From NCBI GenBank assembly GCA_964019655.1, contig CAXHTR010000005.1, positions 248,001 to 312,000 of the forward strand: a DNA stretch of 64,000 nucleotides, written 5' to 3'. The translations under genes were made by a program, and so were the position numbers. Origin of the DNA: Perkinsela sp. pyNocScin1 (Eukaryota > Euglenozoa > Kinetoplastea > Prokinetoplastida > Perkinselidae). Under the pieces are notes generated by a model that was given only the letters and a program-made list of their open reading frames with translations, did no database searches and had not been told where the DNA came from. This document shows positions 36,209 to 46,058 of this stretch, one piece after another; the first letter of the stretch is position 1, and each line of letters begins with the position of its first letter.

Positions 36209-36317
36209 TTATGGTGTAATAAAATGAGATGCATGCGCACTTATAGGCACATAGGAAAAAACATAAAGTAAAATTACTACAACACAGTTCCATTTGCGCA
36301 CCTACTGAAAGCCAGTT

Positions 36318-36671
36318 TCACTCTACTTCCATAGCCCTTTGAATCTGGAATTTCGAGGCATAGTCCTTCCCAATTATAGAAGAACTTATGTCACTTAGCT
36401 TCCGAGCAAGCTCTACATGAATTACTCTATTCAGAAACATCATCCCGTTTAGTTCCGTAACAGCCTCTGAAGCAGCTTCATTGTCAGCATAAGCAACAAA
36501 CGCATGCGACCCTCGTCCCCTCGATTTTGTATAAGATATTAGTAATACTTTACCGAAGGTAGAACAAAGTGCGTAAAGATTCCTTCGAATTTCCTGAGTC
36601 GGGTTACGTACGCCAATATTAGAAATATGAATTGTGGAAATTCTCACATCCCCATTACTGTCGCTTACCAT
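36318..36671 (-). CDS. U2B''/U1A-like spliceosomal RRM protein
   Basis: A 117-residue single-RRM protein. The pattern TIHISNI (RNP2), EIRRNLYALCSTFGKVLLIS, RGRGSHAFVAYAD (RNP1), EAVTELNGMMFLNRVIHVEL and the following RKLSDI is that of U1A and U2B'' snRNP proteins, which bind stem-loops of U1 or U2 snRNA. It has only one RRM, as in trypanosomatid U2B''. Trans-splicing and rare cis-splicing would both need it. Confidence 0.85.
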   Translation of the reverse strand: MVSDSNGDVRISTIHISNIGVRNPTQEIRRNLYALCSTFGKVLLISYTKSRGRGSHAFVAYADNEAASEAVTELNGMMFLNRVIHVELARKLSDISSSIIGKDYASKFQIQRAMEVE

Positions 36672-36743
36672 TAGTTTAGTAAAAACGTTGAATGGCGTCT
36701 ATTAGCATTGAAATTAGTGCAGGTCATACTGTGTAATCAAAAT

Positions 36744-37178
36744 TTAGCGATTACTGAAAAGAACCTGTGCAAGATACTCGACGAAAGAGGAAAACTCTGG
36801 TATATTAAACTCAGCGGTTTCAAGCGCATCTAAGCGACTTCGGCTACAATCGATTCGGAAAATTAGATCTTGCAGCTCTTTAGATCGGAGGTGCCCTCGT
36901 ATTTTCCCATCTGTAGCTATGGCATGCATCTGCTTCTTCGTTAAAATTCCATCGAAGGGCACACCTAGATCGTATTCTTTTTGGTCAGCTTCCTTAAGCT
37001 CCCGGTACTTCGGTGAGTCGTCTGGAGGATGTGAAAGAAATTCCTTCTGCTGAAGATGAGTTTGACTATGAACTCTGTAGCATGATAAGCTACAAAAGCA
37101 TGCCGATGCGCAGCTTGCACACCTGTATTGAGCATTTGTCTTTTCACAAACAACGCAGACTCGCTGATTCACTGACAT
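36744..37178 (-). CDS. HIT-type zinc-finger protein, ZNHIT3/Hit1-like
   Basis: A 144-residue protein. The N-terminal zf-HIT finger has CVVCEKTNAQYRC, CASACFCSLSC and a His (VHSQTH), ligands in the expected order. The C-terminal part has a helix with RSKELQDLIFRIDCSRSRLD and EFSSFVEYLAQVL, like the Hit1/ZNHIT3 C-terminal domain that acts in box C/D snoRNP assembly with Rsa1/NUFIP. Length agrees with ZNHIT3 (about 155). Confidence 0.75.
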   Translation of the reverse strand: MSVNQRVCVVCEKTNAQYRCASCASACFCSLSCYRVHSQTHLQQKEFLSHPPDDSPKYRELKEADQKEYDLGVPFDGILTKKQMHAIATDGKIRGHLRSKELQDLIFRIDCSRSRLDALETAEFNIPEFSSFVEYLAQVLFSNR

Positions 37179-37260
37179 TCATTAATAATTATCAGGTGAA
37201 GTAATATAAGAGACAGTACCAAATTAGTATGTTTAAAAGATAGCTCTTCCTTCAACCAAG

Positions 37261-38520
37261 TCATACAACTTTGAACTCAGTTTTGCAAAAATCAACGCAA
37301 TCATGTACCCATTCGCGAATATGCCGCCTACCAGCTATTCCATATGGCTTTTTTTTCCGTCCGAATATTGGAGTGAACAGGCCCATATCTGAGATAGAAT
37401 AGTGATCTGTATATGGGAAAAAGTCCCGCTGAAAGAACTCTGGAAAAAGATTAACATCTTGAAAGAAGGTGTTTGACGCCCATTTTTGAACCTCGTCCCA
37501 GTCATCCCAGTCTTCACTATTAAGAAGGGTCGTGTGCGGAATATTATGCTTCAAATAAGGCGAGTTTTTAGCAATTGATTTCATTGACTCAAGCTTTTGC
37601 ATTCCATCCCTACCTGTAAGCGCGAAAGGCCATAAATCAAAAATCATAGTGTGCTGAACTTTCTTGAATTTTTCTAAGAGCACCTTATGGTTCTCATCTT
37701 TATGCTCACTGAATTTCTGAATACTTAGCTCGCACAGTGCATTCAAAGCTGTACAGCCACCAAAGCTATGTCCTGCAAGTACAATTTCAGAGGCATCAGG
37801 TGTGGCATGCTCTAATACCTGAAGCATTTCTTGTGTGCGATGTGTAAGTTGCTTATAGCGGTAGTCTAATTGTTGTGCAGTCGACATTCCAGTGACGGGA
37901 GTGAAGCACACTGGAGTACCATTAGAGTCTATTGTAAATGAAGCACTCCCATCTGTGTGTTCTGGACATACGACATGATATCCCCGCGAAGCAAACTCCA
38001 TTGCCATAGTTGAATACATAGTCTGATGACCGTGAAGACCGTGTGAGAACACCACATATCGACGCTCAGATTCTTCCAAAGCTTGCCCACCCTCGCATGC
38101 CTCAATCTTCGCTTTGTTGAGATGACCGAGGAAGCACTGGGGTAAACCGATGTTTTTTGCAAACTCGGTGACATAACGAGAGTCACCATACGGCACCCAT
38201 GAAGTGGTCTGCGGCTTCTCTTGTGGCTTAATCGGGTAAAATACTACATAACGAGGAAGGGGTTTTTCAGCTTCATGAAATTTTACCCCCACTGAATGCC
38301 CATTCTCTGAAGGCTGGGGACGCAATGTTACCAGCGGCAGGAAAATACGAAGGAATGTCATTGATAGTCCTGTCGTGATGAGAAAGGCTCGAAAGCTTTT
38401 CCGCTTGTCCCACGTGGAAAGGTATGTTAGTGCAGAAATACCAGTGCTTAAAAATAGAGGAATGTCATAAAGTGACGTTGGGGTAGGGAACGGCATTCCT
38501 ATTGATAGAAAGAAAAACAA
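37261..38520 (-). CDS. Platelet-activating-factor acetylhydrolase family lipase
   Basis: Alpha/beta hydrolase of the PAF-AH II/plasma type, releasing short or oxidised acyl chains from phospholipids. The nucleophile lies in VLAGHSFGGCTA (about residue 250), the oxyanion region in VVFSHGLHGHQTMYS (about 152), and the catalytic Asp probably in MIFDLWPFAL. The N-terminus has two hydrophobic segments (about 15-60) that would anchor it in a membrane. 419 residues, usual for the family. Confidence 0.9.
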   Translation of the reverse strand: MFFFLSIGMPFPTPTSLYDIPLFLSTGISALTYLSTWDKRKSFRAFLITTGLSMTFLRIFLPLVTLRPQPSENGHSVGVKFHEAEKPLPRYVVFYPIKPQEKPQTTSWVPYGDSRYVTEFAKNIGLPQCFLGHLNKAKIEACEGGQALEESERRYVVFSHGLHGHQTMYSTMAMEFASRGYHVVCPEHTDGSASFTIDSNGTPVCFTPVTGMSTAQQLDYRYKQLTHRTQEMLQVLEHATPDASEIVLAGHSFGGCTALNALCELSIQKFSEHKDENHKVLLEKFKKVQHTMIFDLWPFALTGRDGMQKLESMKSIAKNSPYLKHNIPHTTLLNSEDWDDWDEVQKWASNTFFQDVNLFPEFFQRDFFPYTDHYSISDMGLFTPIFGRKKKPYGIAGRRHIREWVHDCVDFCKTEFKVV

Positions 38521-38648
38521 TTTCTACGTGGACACTTTCTGCGTGTGCGCAGTGTGCAATCGCGCTCACATGGTGAAAACCATGACATTCCCTGCTAGCT
38601 GTCCAAAAAATACAGATGTCCCGAGGCTAACATTTCTTAAATGAGCTC

Positions 38649-39647
38649 TTACACACAGCGGAGAAAGAACTCGTACATCAAAATATGTGCAGTGCTTCTC
38701 GGGATTGTCTGTGCAAGACTCCCTGCCAATCCCCTAAAGACTAGCCCACGGAAAAAGCCTTCGCAGCTCATAACTGTCGAAACAACAGATCGAATATTAG
38801 CATACCTGAGATCACTCGCTCCAGACGCTGTGACATTTCGATGATCTTGAATTTTTGTCTTTATTACAAGAAGTGGATTCGATACTATCGCTGCCACTGA
38901 CTTTGCTGTCAGTGTACAAAAAAGGATTTCGACAAGCGTTAAAGGCCGCGTGTCGCCTTGGGTTCTTTGCTGCAATATAGAGTGCTTCATTGATTCGTAG
39001 AGAGGCAAGTATGCAGCGTTCGGTATGCTTAGCATCATTTGTGGCAAAAGGCCCTTCCATAGAGCTCGGACGCCTTCGTGTCGAACTACCTCCCTTATTC
39101 CATGAAAAAAATTTTTGTAATATGTGATATTGGCTGCACTGCGATCCTGCAGCTGCATGCGCGTCTTGATGAGCCACAGTGGATTTGATACTGATGCAGT
39201 TATGGTGCTTGCAAGGAGTGAAGCACTGTAGTCGACCAAAACAGAGCGCTTCTGCTCGCAAAGCTCGCTGTACATGGCTGTCATGTATTTATAAAGAAAC
39301 ATGTACACTCCCCATGCAAACACTGAGCCAAAGAGTGACAAGCAGCACCCACGGTACAGTGTACGCAATCCTTCATTTCGATATGTATCGTACACAGCAG
39401 GGATCATTCCTTTGAAATCTCGACCTGCTTGATGGTATGTATGTTGCTTCGTTCCATCTTGAGACATGATGCGGAACTTGACGGAGTCTAGAGGATACAT
39501 GAGAATTGTGGAAAAGCCTGCTGCAAGCTGTGCGGCTACGGTATGCCGGCGTGTGTCCTTGGAGCTTGAACGGACCTTTTCCTGCTGATTCGCGATTTCT
39601 TGGTGCATGCTCGCTTCTTTTTGCTCAACCGCGCTCTTTTCCGTCAT
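38649..39647 (-). CDS. Mitochondrial carrier (SLC25), folate/pyrimidine-nucleotide/NAD-like
   Basis: Six-helix inner-membrane solute carrier made of three repeats. The signature appears as PLDSVKFRIMSQDG (repeat 1), NPLWLIKTRMQLQ (repeat 2) and NPLLVIKTKIQDH (repeat 3). The Trp after Pro-Leu in repeat 2 is characteristic of the clade that moves folate, FAD, NAD or pyrimidine nucleotides. Each repeat also shows the second-half glycine/Arg motif (LRTLYRGCCLSLFGSV, VRALWKGLLPQM, FFRGLVFRGLAGSL). Length 332 residues, with an N-terminal charged tail of about 30. Confidence 0.92.
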   Translation of the reverse strand: MTEKSAVEQKEASMHQEIANQQEKVRSSSKDTRRHTVAAQLAAGFSTILMYPLDSVKFRIMSQDGTKQHTYHQAGRDFKGMIPAVYDTYRNEGLRTLYRGCCLSLFGSVFAWGVYMFLYKYMTAMYSELCEQKRSVLVDYSASLLASTITASVSNPLWLIKTRMQLQDRSAANITYYKNFFHGIREVVRHEGVRALWKGLLPQMMLSIPNAAYLPLYESMKHSILQQRTQGDTRPLTLVEILFCTLTAKSVAAIVSNPLLVIKTKIQDHRNVTASGASDLRYANIRSVVSTVMSCEGFFRGLVFRGLAGSLAQTIPRSTAHILMYEFFLRCV

Positions 39648-39741
39648 TGTAATTCAATCCCCCAAAAAATAGCTACTTTCACTTTAAGAAAAGCAAACAG
39701 TCACACTTATTCGTGCAACATATCTCTTGCGAGCTGTTTGC

Positions 39742-40422
39742 TTACTGATCGAGATTGTTTAGAAGATCTTTTTCAGCAGCCAAGCGCTTTTTTACATCTT
39801 CTGGACTATTGTGAGCTTCGTTGCCCTTACGCGGGAGCAAATAGCCATCTTCAACTTTGTACCACGTATTTTTACCTTCTATGAAGTTCCTAGATTCATC
39901 GTCGATCTGTGTGAATCCGAGTTTATCTGCATTTTCAAGGGCAAATGTTAGAATGTCTTTTCTATTGACTTTCATTGCGGCGTGAACAAATATGCTGAAC
40001 GTTTCGGGCTCAAGAGGGATCATAAAGTCGTTGTGTAGGTGTGAAAGTGTCCGACAAGCATAGCTCATATCAAGTGGTGTTTCTACGAGGTCAAGTATAT
40101 TGTGAAGATCTTCAATAACGGGCCGTAACGTACTTCGATAGCCAAAGTATTTTTTATGAAACTCATCGAAAAGAATCTCTACCGATGTCTCGGCTGTGAG
40201 ATGAGACTTCTCGAGGGCAAAGCGCTTTCGAGTGAGCCACGTGGGCGTACGAACAGTACATGGAGGCCGCGCATAGGGTCTATCGATCCCTCCCAGCCAT
40301 GACTGATATAGCATTTCTGTGCGCTTAAATCCAGGATCTTCTGACTTCGTGTACACACGCCAATATTTGATGTCTTTCATGTGGAGCATCCAATATGGAC
40401 GTCGGTACCGCAAAGAGCCCAT
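39742..40422 (-). CDS. Hypothetical protein, candidate mitochondrial RNP component
   Basis: About 226 residues from MGSLRYRRPYWMLHMKD; the frame extends 17 codons further to 40473 but would then leave only 23 bp to the upstream gene. Arg/Tyr/Trp-rich N-terminus, helical middle (about 95-190) and a Lys/Glu-rich end. Not recognised. Basic aromatic starts of this type are common in kinetoplastid mitoribosomal proteins. Confidence 0.6.
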   Translation of the reverse strand: MGSLRYRRPYWMLHMKDIKYWRVYTKSEDPGFKRTEMLYQSWLGGIDRPYARPPCTVRTPTWLTRKRFALEKSHLTAETSVEILFDEFHKKYFGYRSTLRPVIEDLHNILDLVETPLDMSYACRTLSHLHNDFMIPLEPETFSIFVHAAMKVNRKDILTFALENADKLGFTQIDDESRNFIEGKNTWYKVEDGYLLPRKGNEAHNSPEDVKKRLAAEKDLLNNLDQ

Positions 40423-40496
40423 TGTACCTGCGAAAAGCGCAACAAACAGTCTAATTTTCGAGCGAATATGCAATTCGTTCTCACTTAATTTTTACA

Positions 40497-42182
40497 TTAC
40501 TCGGTAAATTCATCGAATGATGGGCCCAGATCGCTTTCGAACCTAGGAGTAAAGCGCTTGCCAGTAAACTTGATTCCCCTATCATGCTTATGTGACTTAG
40601 AGAGATCAACTTTACCTGTCTTTGGATCTATAGCATGTACGCCACTTCTGCTTACACCAAGGGATGTATTTGGATCATCATTAAGCTTATGCCTCGGGGA
40701 TTTAATGCCCCAATTCATGAACTTTTGTTCCCGGCAATATGCATGCATAAATCTAGACTCGAATCCACTATGGCCCTGAGACCATTCCATCTTCCGAATA
40801 TTTCGGAGATTCTTGTGTCTAAACTTCGAGTATGCTGCACTGTATGTCTTATGGGCATCTATTCTGGCTTGATGAATCACTAAAGAAGGCGTCTTATACG
40901 TATTGTCATGGACCATCTTCCACAAAGAATTGCTGTCTAAATGTTTCGTGTTCATATCTGCAGCTCGTTCAATATCTGACACTCCTGTAGCTAAATTATT
41001 CAAGGAACTTGTGCTATATTTTTCTGCGATATCTCGCCCTTCGGGCGCCATCGATGCAATAGCAGCTCTCTCGTTAGCATTTTGTTGCATACGCCGCATG
41101 GTATCAAATAACCGCTTTTTCTTTTCCATTATTACTGAACGCTCATTTTGCATTTGTAGATTGTTTCGAGCATTGAGATCAGCCAGGCTAGAACGTCGGA
41201 ACTCGCTTAAGACATTAGCTGTGTCTGCCCCGGCAGTTCTCATGTCCATCATCGTTTTCAAATATTTTTTGCGTTTTATAAAGGCGTCGGCTTTTTGCTT
41301 TGCTTCCACTGCACTATCGAGGTCAAAGAGCCTCTGCCGCTCTTCTTCCCTTTCGAGTGCTTTCTTTAATCGCAAGTTCGATCGCTCCTTTCGACTTTCT
41401 AAAGACTTTTCGCCTCGGCGAATGGCAACCTCTTCTGCTTCATCTTCCTTAGTTTTCAGCGCTTCATAAATCGAAACTGCCATATCGATTTTTTCACGGT
41501 ACTCATCATCTTTCGCTTGCTGGAGCACGTCCCAATGCCTTCTACCCGCAAGTCCAAACTTTTCGATAACCGCTTCTTCCATTTCATTCATACCTGTTCG
41601 GCGATTCATGTATCGGTCTATTTCTTCGTCGGATAAATCTGGAAAATTCGCTGCCTTTAGCTTGCTTTCCATATCTTCGCGTTCCTTAGGTCCCATGAAG
41701 CGCATATCGTATTTTGTTTGATATGCCCACTCCATATAAGCATTACCTTCTTTTGAGTGGGCTTGCTCGATTTCTTTCACCGCTGCTTCAACACGTGTGT
41801 CATCTCCGCTACGGTAATCTGCGTCGACCTGTGCCCATACATCACGAAGCCAGCTCTTTCTATCTTCCAGCTTTGAGGCGATTTCGGTCATAACTTGTGG
41901 AGTAAGTCCGCTAGCAAGCACTCCGTTACGAACTTTGCGTTTGTGTGCATTCCAAATTTCAGTTTCATGCATAGCCCATGAGCGCTGAAATGCATGCTCA
42001 ACTCTTTGATCAAAATTTTCAAAGCGCTCTTCCATACGCTTATTTTCCATAAACTGGTCGAAATTAGAGGATACTCCATTTTTGGTGTACGCATCGAGCG
42101 ATGCGAAGCGTTCGGCTTGTGCTTGTTGTGCTCGCTTCAGCAAATCGAGACGAGTCGTGCTGAGTAGTACACTGCGTCGCAT
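40497..42182 (-). CDS. Hypothetical charged coiled-coil protein, probably mitochondrial
   Basis: A 561-residue protein, not recognised. The start MRRSVLLSTTRLDLLKRAQQ is a plausible presequence. Residues about 225-360 form a long charged helix (EEVAIRRGEKSLESRKERSN and similar). The C-terminal 110 residues are rich in Lys, His, Ser and Gly (SKHKDRG-like; SHKHDRGIKFTGKRF). No membrane helix. A candidate lineage-specific mitoribosomal or assembly protein. Confidence 0.6.
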   Translation of the reverse strand: MRRSVLLSTTRLDLLKRAQQAQAERFASLDAYTKNGVSSNFDQFMENKRMEERFENFDQRVEHAFQRSWAMHETEIWNAHKRKVRNGVLASGLTPQVMTEIASKLEDRKSWLRDVWAQVDADYRSGDDTRVEAAVKEIEQAHSKEGNAYMEWAYQTKYDMRFMGPKEREDMESKLKAANFPDLSDEEIDRYMNRRTGMNEMEEAVIEKFGLAGRRHWDVLQQAKDDEYREKIDMAVSIYEALKTKEDEAEEVAIRRGEKSLESRKERSNLRLKKALEREEERQRLFDLDSAVEAKQKADAFIKRKKYLKTMMDMRTAGADTANVLSEFRRSSLADLNARNNLQMQNERSVIMEKKKRLFDTMRRMQQNANERAAIASMAPEGRDIAEKYSTSSLNNLATGVSDIERAADMNTKHLDSNSLWKMVHDNTYKTPSLVIHQARIDAHKTYSAAYSKFRHKNLRNIRKMEWSQGHSGFESRFMHAYCREQKFMNWGIKSPRHKLNDDPNTSLGVSRSGVHAIDPKTGKVDLSKSHKHDRGIKFTGKRFTPRFESDLGPSFDEFTE

Positions 42183-42327
42183 TTCATGAATGCATGTTTA
42201 AGTAAGAAAATTGACGTGAAGAGATCTATATCCATAGTCGATATTACTATCACAGCGAATTTAAGGAGAGATTAACAGAGCGCCTACGATAAACCCTTTT
42301 CCAAATTCAAAAAATAAGTTCTTTTTG

Positions 42328-42717
42328 CTACTTATGAGGCGCACTAAACTCTAGCTTGAATGGATTTTTTTTACGGAGGCCGCGAATAGCTCCCAAGAAT
42401 GTATGCGGGAAAAGCTGTCTTGCAGTTGCTGCAGGCGACCCAGGCCTAGCTGGTCTTCCAAATTCTGCTGGAAATCGCTTTTGCTTCACATATTTTTTGT
42501 ATTTGAGGTATGGAAACGGATCTGCATCTTTGAATATCGCACCATCGGGGTAATGCTCTGGATCCCACGGCCGAAAATGCTTATCAGATGTTACAGACCG
42601 AAATCGGTCAGGGCTTTTGAACCAGGGGTGATTACGCGTCGACATTGTTGGGGGTAGAGTTTTCGATGCGCTGTAATGACGGCACTGTTTGGTCAGTAAA
42701 AGTCCGATATGCGTCAT
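42328..42717 (-). CDS. Hypothetical small basic protein, probably mitochondrial
   Basis: A 129-residue protein. A mitochondrial-type leader (MTHIGLLLTKQCRHYSASK) precedes a Pro-, Phe-, Lys-rich body with PWDPEHYPDGAIFKDADPFP and a C-terminal FLGAIRGLRKKNPFKLEF. It looks like a small mitoribosomal protein, but I do not recognise the family. Confidence 0.6.
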   Translation of the reverse strand: MTHIGLLLTKQCRHYSASKTLPPTMSTRNHPWFKSPDRFRSVTSDKHFRPWDPEHYPDGAIFKDADPFPYLKYKKYVKQKRFPAEFGRPARPGSPAATARQLFPHTFLGAIRGLRKKNPFKLEFSAPHK

Positions 42718-42805
42718 GCTTGCATTAGTGGAAGGTTAAATTTTGATTTCAAAAAAAGTGGGTTCATGCAGGAACGATAGTATGAATGCTAATGAGGTTT
42801 CACTC

Positions 42806-43819
42806 TCAGCTGGGGTTTCCAGTCCCAAGGAAATTTTCTTTTGCCTCGCGCACCAGGCGCTCTCTAGAGATAGTGCGTGGCGGTGAAGCACGAATATGTC
42901 TGCTTAGAATTGAGCCATCGCTGCCTTTCCCCCGTGGGGTAAGCGCAAAGTCTGATATACATGTAGTTTCATAGTGAAGTTGTGGCTCATGTGTATGGTT
43001 AGGTGAGCACTTTGCTATGTTCTCCGTCAATTTTAGCACCCTTTCAAATGAGCGCTGAAAAGATGGGGTAAAACCTTGCCACATTGAGGTGGCAGGAGAT
43101 GGCCCTGATAGATCCTTGGAACAAGTCAACTGTAAGTTTGCTAGCTCGACAACTACTGGCTTTCGCGGAAGTGAGCGGCATTTCGCTGTGCGCTTACTAA
43201 AAGCAACGTGCTCTAGATACTCTTTACATGCCTGATGATTTGAAACAACCCAAAAGCCTGATATCTGTCTGTCAAGATGTGGCAGAATATCGAAGAAAAT
43301 ACGTCGGTGGTATGCAAGCAAGATATCGGCGGTCCAGTCGATAACTGTGACCCAACAGCACCCCTTGTTTCGCTGAGTTTTCTGGTCAACTCGGTTTTCA
43401 ACTGTTATTACCTGTACCTCTGGACAAAGCATTCGTATCGTCCAAAGCAGAGATGGAAGCGTATGGTTGCGCTTCAGCTGACCAACAAAAAGTCTGCGTA
43501 GCTTGAGGCCAGCTCCGCAGTGTTTGCAAGTATTTTGAAGCAGTTCGACCAAGCTAAGTCCTGGTTCACTCATTTCATAACGAAGTACATTGGTTCGCCC
43601 ACAAATGCACTTCCAAGAGTCCATGGTTAAATAACCACTGCGAAATGCATTAGCCTCCTTTTCGTACGTTGAGCGAACAAAGATCATAGGGCTTTCGAAT
43701 GTCTGAATGGCGCCTTTTTGAATGGCATCGTGCATTTCACGGCAAGTTTGTCTGAGGCTCATGAGGGTCGGTATATCAAGCCATGGCAAAATCAGATCGT
43801 AAAGGTGATCATACAACAT
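42806..43819 (-). CDS. F-box-like protein
   Basis: A 337-residue protein. The N-terminal 40 residues (LYDLILPWLDIPTLMSLRQT, then CREMHDAI) match the F-box, which binds SKP1 in SCF ubiquitin ligases. A Cys cluster follows (CICGRTN at about 71, and CKHCGAG at about 96), likely a zinc-binding module. The rest is not recognised and would hold the substrate-binding part. RBX1, another SCF subunit, lies at 32799. Confidence 0.7.
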   Translation of the reverse strand: MLYDHLYDLILPWLDIPTLMSLRQTCREMHDAIQKGAIQTFESPMIFVRSTYEKEANAFRSGYLTMDSWKCICGRTNVLRYEMSEPGLSLVELLQNTCKHCGAGLKLRRLFVGQLKRNHTLPSLLWTIRMLCPEVQVITVENRVDQKTQRNKGCCWVTVIDWTADILLAYHRRIFFDILPHLDRQISGFWVVSNHQACKEYLEHVAFSKRTAKCRSLPRKPVVVELANLQLTCSKDLSGPSPATSMWQGFTPSFQRSFERVLKLTENIAKCSPNHTHEPQLHYETTCISDFALTPRGKGSDGSILSRHIRASPPRTISRERLVREAKENFLGTGNPS

Positions 43820-43906
43820 GGGTCTAAGGATTCATAGAAAAGTGAGAACGAGAAAAGAACGAGTGTTTGCCTGAAATCAGATAAAAAACTTAACAAACAT
43901 GGACAT

Positions 43907-45241
43907 TTAGCCAATAAATTCCCACTTTTGGACCATGATCTTCTGTATTGCTAAAAGCGCATGGCGGCGAACTTCAGGTGATGAATGTTGCATTAGAGCT
44001 ACAATTTTCTCTCTCGCGCCGAGAAGCACTGGCAATGTGAGAAGTTTTCTACCGTACGGGTGAAAACGAACAATTTGTCCAATATCATGGCATGCAACGG
44101 CAATAGATGTATAATCAGTAGAGCTTTGAAGAATGTCCAGTAAGAAACCCAGAATTTCAAACTCGTTTGCCTCAAAATTTTTCAGGTTCTCTTTCCAGAA
44201 TTTCACATTTGTGTGAATAGGAGTCCATTCAAGATATCCAGATTGTAGTTCTCCTCGGTATTCCGCAAAGGATGTCATGGTTTCAACCTTGCTCAGAAGT
44301 ACGGCCTCGAGCGTTTTGAGCTTTTCAGGTATATCAAGATCTTCCCAATTCTTTTTCAACAGAGCCTTATAGGTTTTAAGCATACCACTGCTTGCCATAT
44401 CTATGTAGGGGCGTAATCTAGCACCTGTTGGGTTGTAGGAAAGCTTGGAAGCAAGCTTTGCTTCAAGAGAGTGATCTCGAGAGTACTGCCATAGCAGAGT
44501 TTCAAGAATTTGAAGACATACTCGAATGCATTTTTCTTTACTGCTCTTTTTAAGAACAGCATGTGTAATACCAATTATTCGGTTTTGATAGGCTACATAT
44601 GCGCCTTCTACTTCATAGAGTGAGACCCAGCATATACACAGGCATTCATACATGATTTGGCTACAGCTCGCTTGGTTTTCAAGACAAAAATTTGTAATAG
44701 CTTTGAGAATATTCTGAATTCCACTGATAGTACGAAAGTATTGGCGTACTTTTTTATTTCTAATCAGAATCCATAGGTGTTGTATCGCTTGCTGCGTCTG
44801 CTGAGTACATTCGTTGCGCTCAAGAGATTCCGCAAGCACCAAGTTAAGGTGGCTTGCAAAAACACATGCTTGAGCTACAAAGTCATGATTCAATGCAAGG
44901 ATATAAGGGACAATCGGTAGGGTCTCATCAACACAGGCCTCATTTGGCTGTGCGAGATACCAAACTTCCTCGGTACCTGCGACCTTCTTGGCGAATGTAG
45001 ATATGTTGCGGCAGATTTGAGCGCACAAAGCGTAGAGCTGCACCTGAAGCGCGCAAGTGGAGCTGAGACAGAGCTTCAATAAGCATTGTACTGCTGTAGC
45101 CTCATCTTCAGAGATAACTGTTCGTAGCGACTCGATGTCGTGTCGCAGAATCCATATGCTCTTGAACATGGCTTGCTCTTTGACATCAAGGCCGGACAGA
45201 AGTTTTTCAAAATGTCCAAATTCGTGGACTACTCCGTCCAT
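43907..45241 (-). CDS. V-type ATPase subunit H
   Basis: Regulatory subunit of the V1 sector, needed for proton pumping by the assembled enzyme. It is a 444-residue ARM-repeat protein. The C-terminal domain is diagnostic: FWKENLKNFEANEFEIL, ACHDIGQIVRFHPYGRKLL and SSPEVRRHALLAIQKIM, ending with MVQKWEFIG, all as in Vma13p. The N-terminal domain is more diverged. Length is normal. Confidence 0.92.
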   Translation of the reverse strand: MDGVVHEFGHFEKLLSGLDVKEQAMFKSIWILRHDIESLRTVISEDEATAVQCLLKLCLSSTCALQVQLYALCAQICRNISTFAKKVAGTEEVWYLAQPNEACVDETLPIVPYILALNHDFVAQACVFASHLNLVLAESLERNECTQQTQQAIQHLWILIRNKKVRQYFRTISGIQNILKAITNFCLENQASCSQIMYECLCICWVSLYEVEGAYVAYQNRIIGITHAVLKKSSKEKCIRVCLQILETLLWQYSRDHSLEAKLASKLSYNPTGARLRPYIDMASSGMLKTYKALLKKNWEDLDIPEKLKTLEAVLLSKVETMTSFAEYRGELQSGYLEWTPIHTNVKFWKENLKNFEANEFEILGFLLDILQSSTDYTSIAVACHDIGQIVRFHPYGRKLLTLPVLLGAREKIVALMQHSSPEVRRHALLAIQKIMVQKWEFIG

Positions 45242-45312
45242 TGCATTGACTTTAATAAAATGTCTTGATGTAAGTCAAGAAATTATGCGCAGATAACAGC
45301 TTTAAATCACAA

Positions 45313-45999
45313 TCAATCATACAGCCCTTGAGCGTGCATCTCTATTTTATCAACAACCATTTCTGTCGGCATGTCTTTCGTGAAGAAGTCGCAAAACTTT
45401 CCTTCCGGAGAAACTAAGAAAATGAAGCAAGAATGGTCTATTTGATACTCTGGATTTTTCGCCACATGATCTTCGTCAGGAGAAGAGAAGTATACTTTCC
45501 AAAGCTTACAGATATTTTGTATATCATTGCTTGTACCAGTATACCCCGAGTACCGCTTACGCAAATTTTTTGAAGTGAATCGATCAATAAATGCTTCCAT
45601 CTTTTTTGGTGTATCTCTGACAGGATCTAGGCTCACAAATGCGCAACGAAGCTCTGGCACTGATACCTGCTTTGATTTTTTTGAGAATTCTTCTAAAACG
45701 CGATCAATGTAGAGAAGAGTGTTTGGGCAAACTTCTGCGCAATGTGTAAAGCCAAAGTATAAAAGATTCCAACTGCCATTTCTCAGAAAGTTACGGTCGG
45801 TGATGCATGCATGGTTGCTGCAATCTGTTAAATTGAAGCTGATCCCGTCGATCGGGGCGCCTATTCTGTGTGCCACCATAGTGCTTTGGGATGGAGGTCT
45901 CTCATCAAGATAGCTTCTCTGATACTGGCTGTACAGGAACCAACTGAATGGTAAAGAAAAACTCAGACCACATAGACGGCCGAACAGTTTTGAACGCAT
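45313..45999 (-). CDS. SCO1: SCO1-type cytochrome c oxidase copper chaperone
   Basis: Thioredoxin-fold copper protein of the mitochondrial intermembrane space that loads the CuA site of cytochrome oxidase. The copper motif CX3CP is present (HCAEVCPN, about residues 89-96), with the conserved histidine in YQIDHSCFIFLVSPEGK (about 190). The N-terminus has a basic start and one hydrophobic segment (about 10-24), as usual. 228 residues. Confidence 0.94.
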   Translation of the reverse strand: MRSKLFGRLCGLSFSLPFSWFLYSQYQRSYLDERPPSQSTMVAHRIGAPIDGISFNLTDCSNHACITDRNFLRNGSWNLLYFGFTHCAEVCPNTLLYIDRVLEEFSKKSKQVSVPELRCAFVSLDPVRDTPKKMEAFIDRFTSKNLRKRYSGYTGTSNDIQNICKLWKVYFSSPDEDHVAKNPEYQIDHSCFIFLVSPEGKFCDFFTKDMPTEMVVDKIEMHAQGLYD

Positions 46000-46058
46000 G
46001 GAAACATGAGCATAAAACTGAAAAATATGCGTTTACAGAAACAGATCTTTCCTTTATG

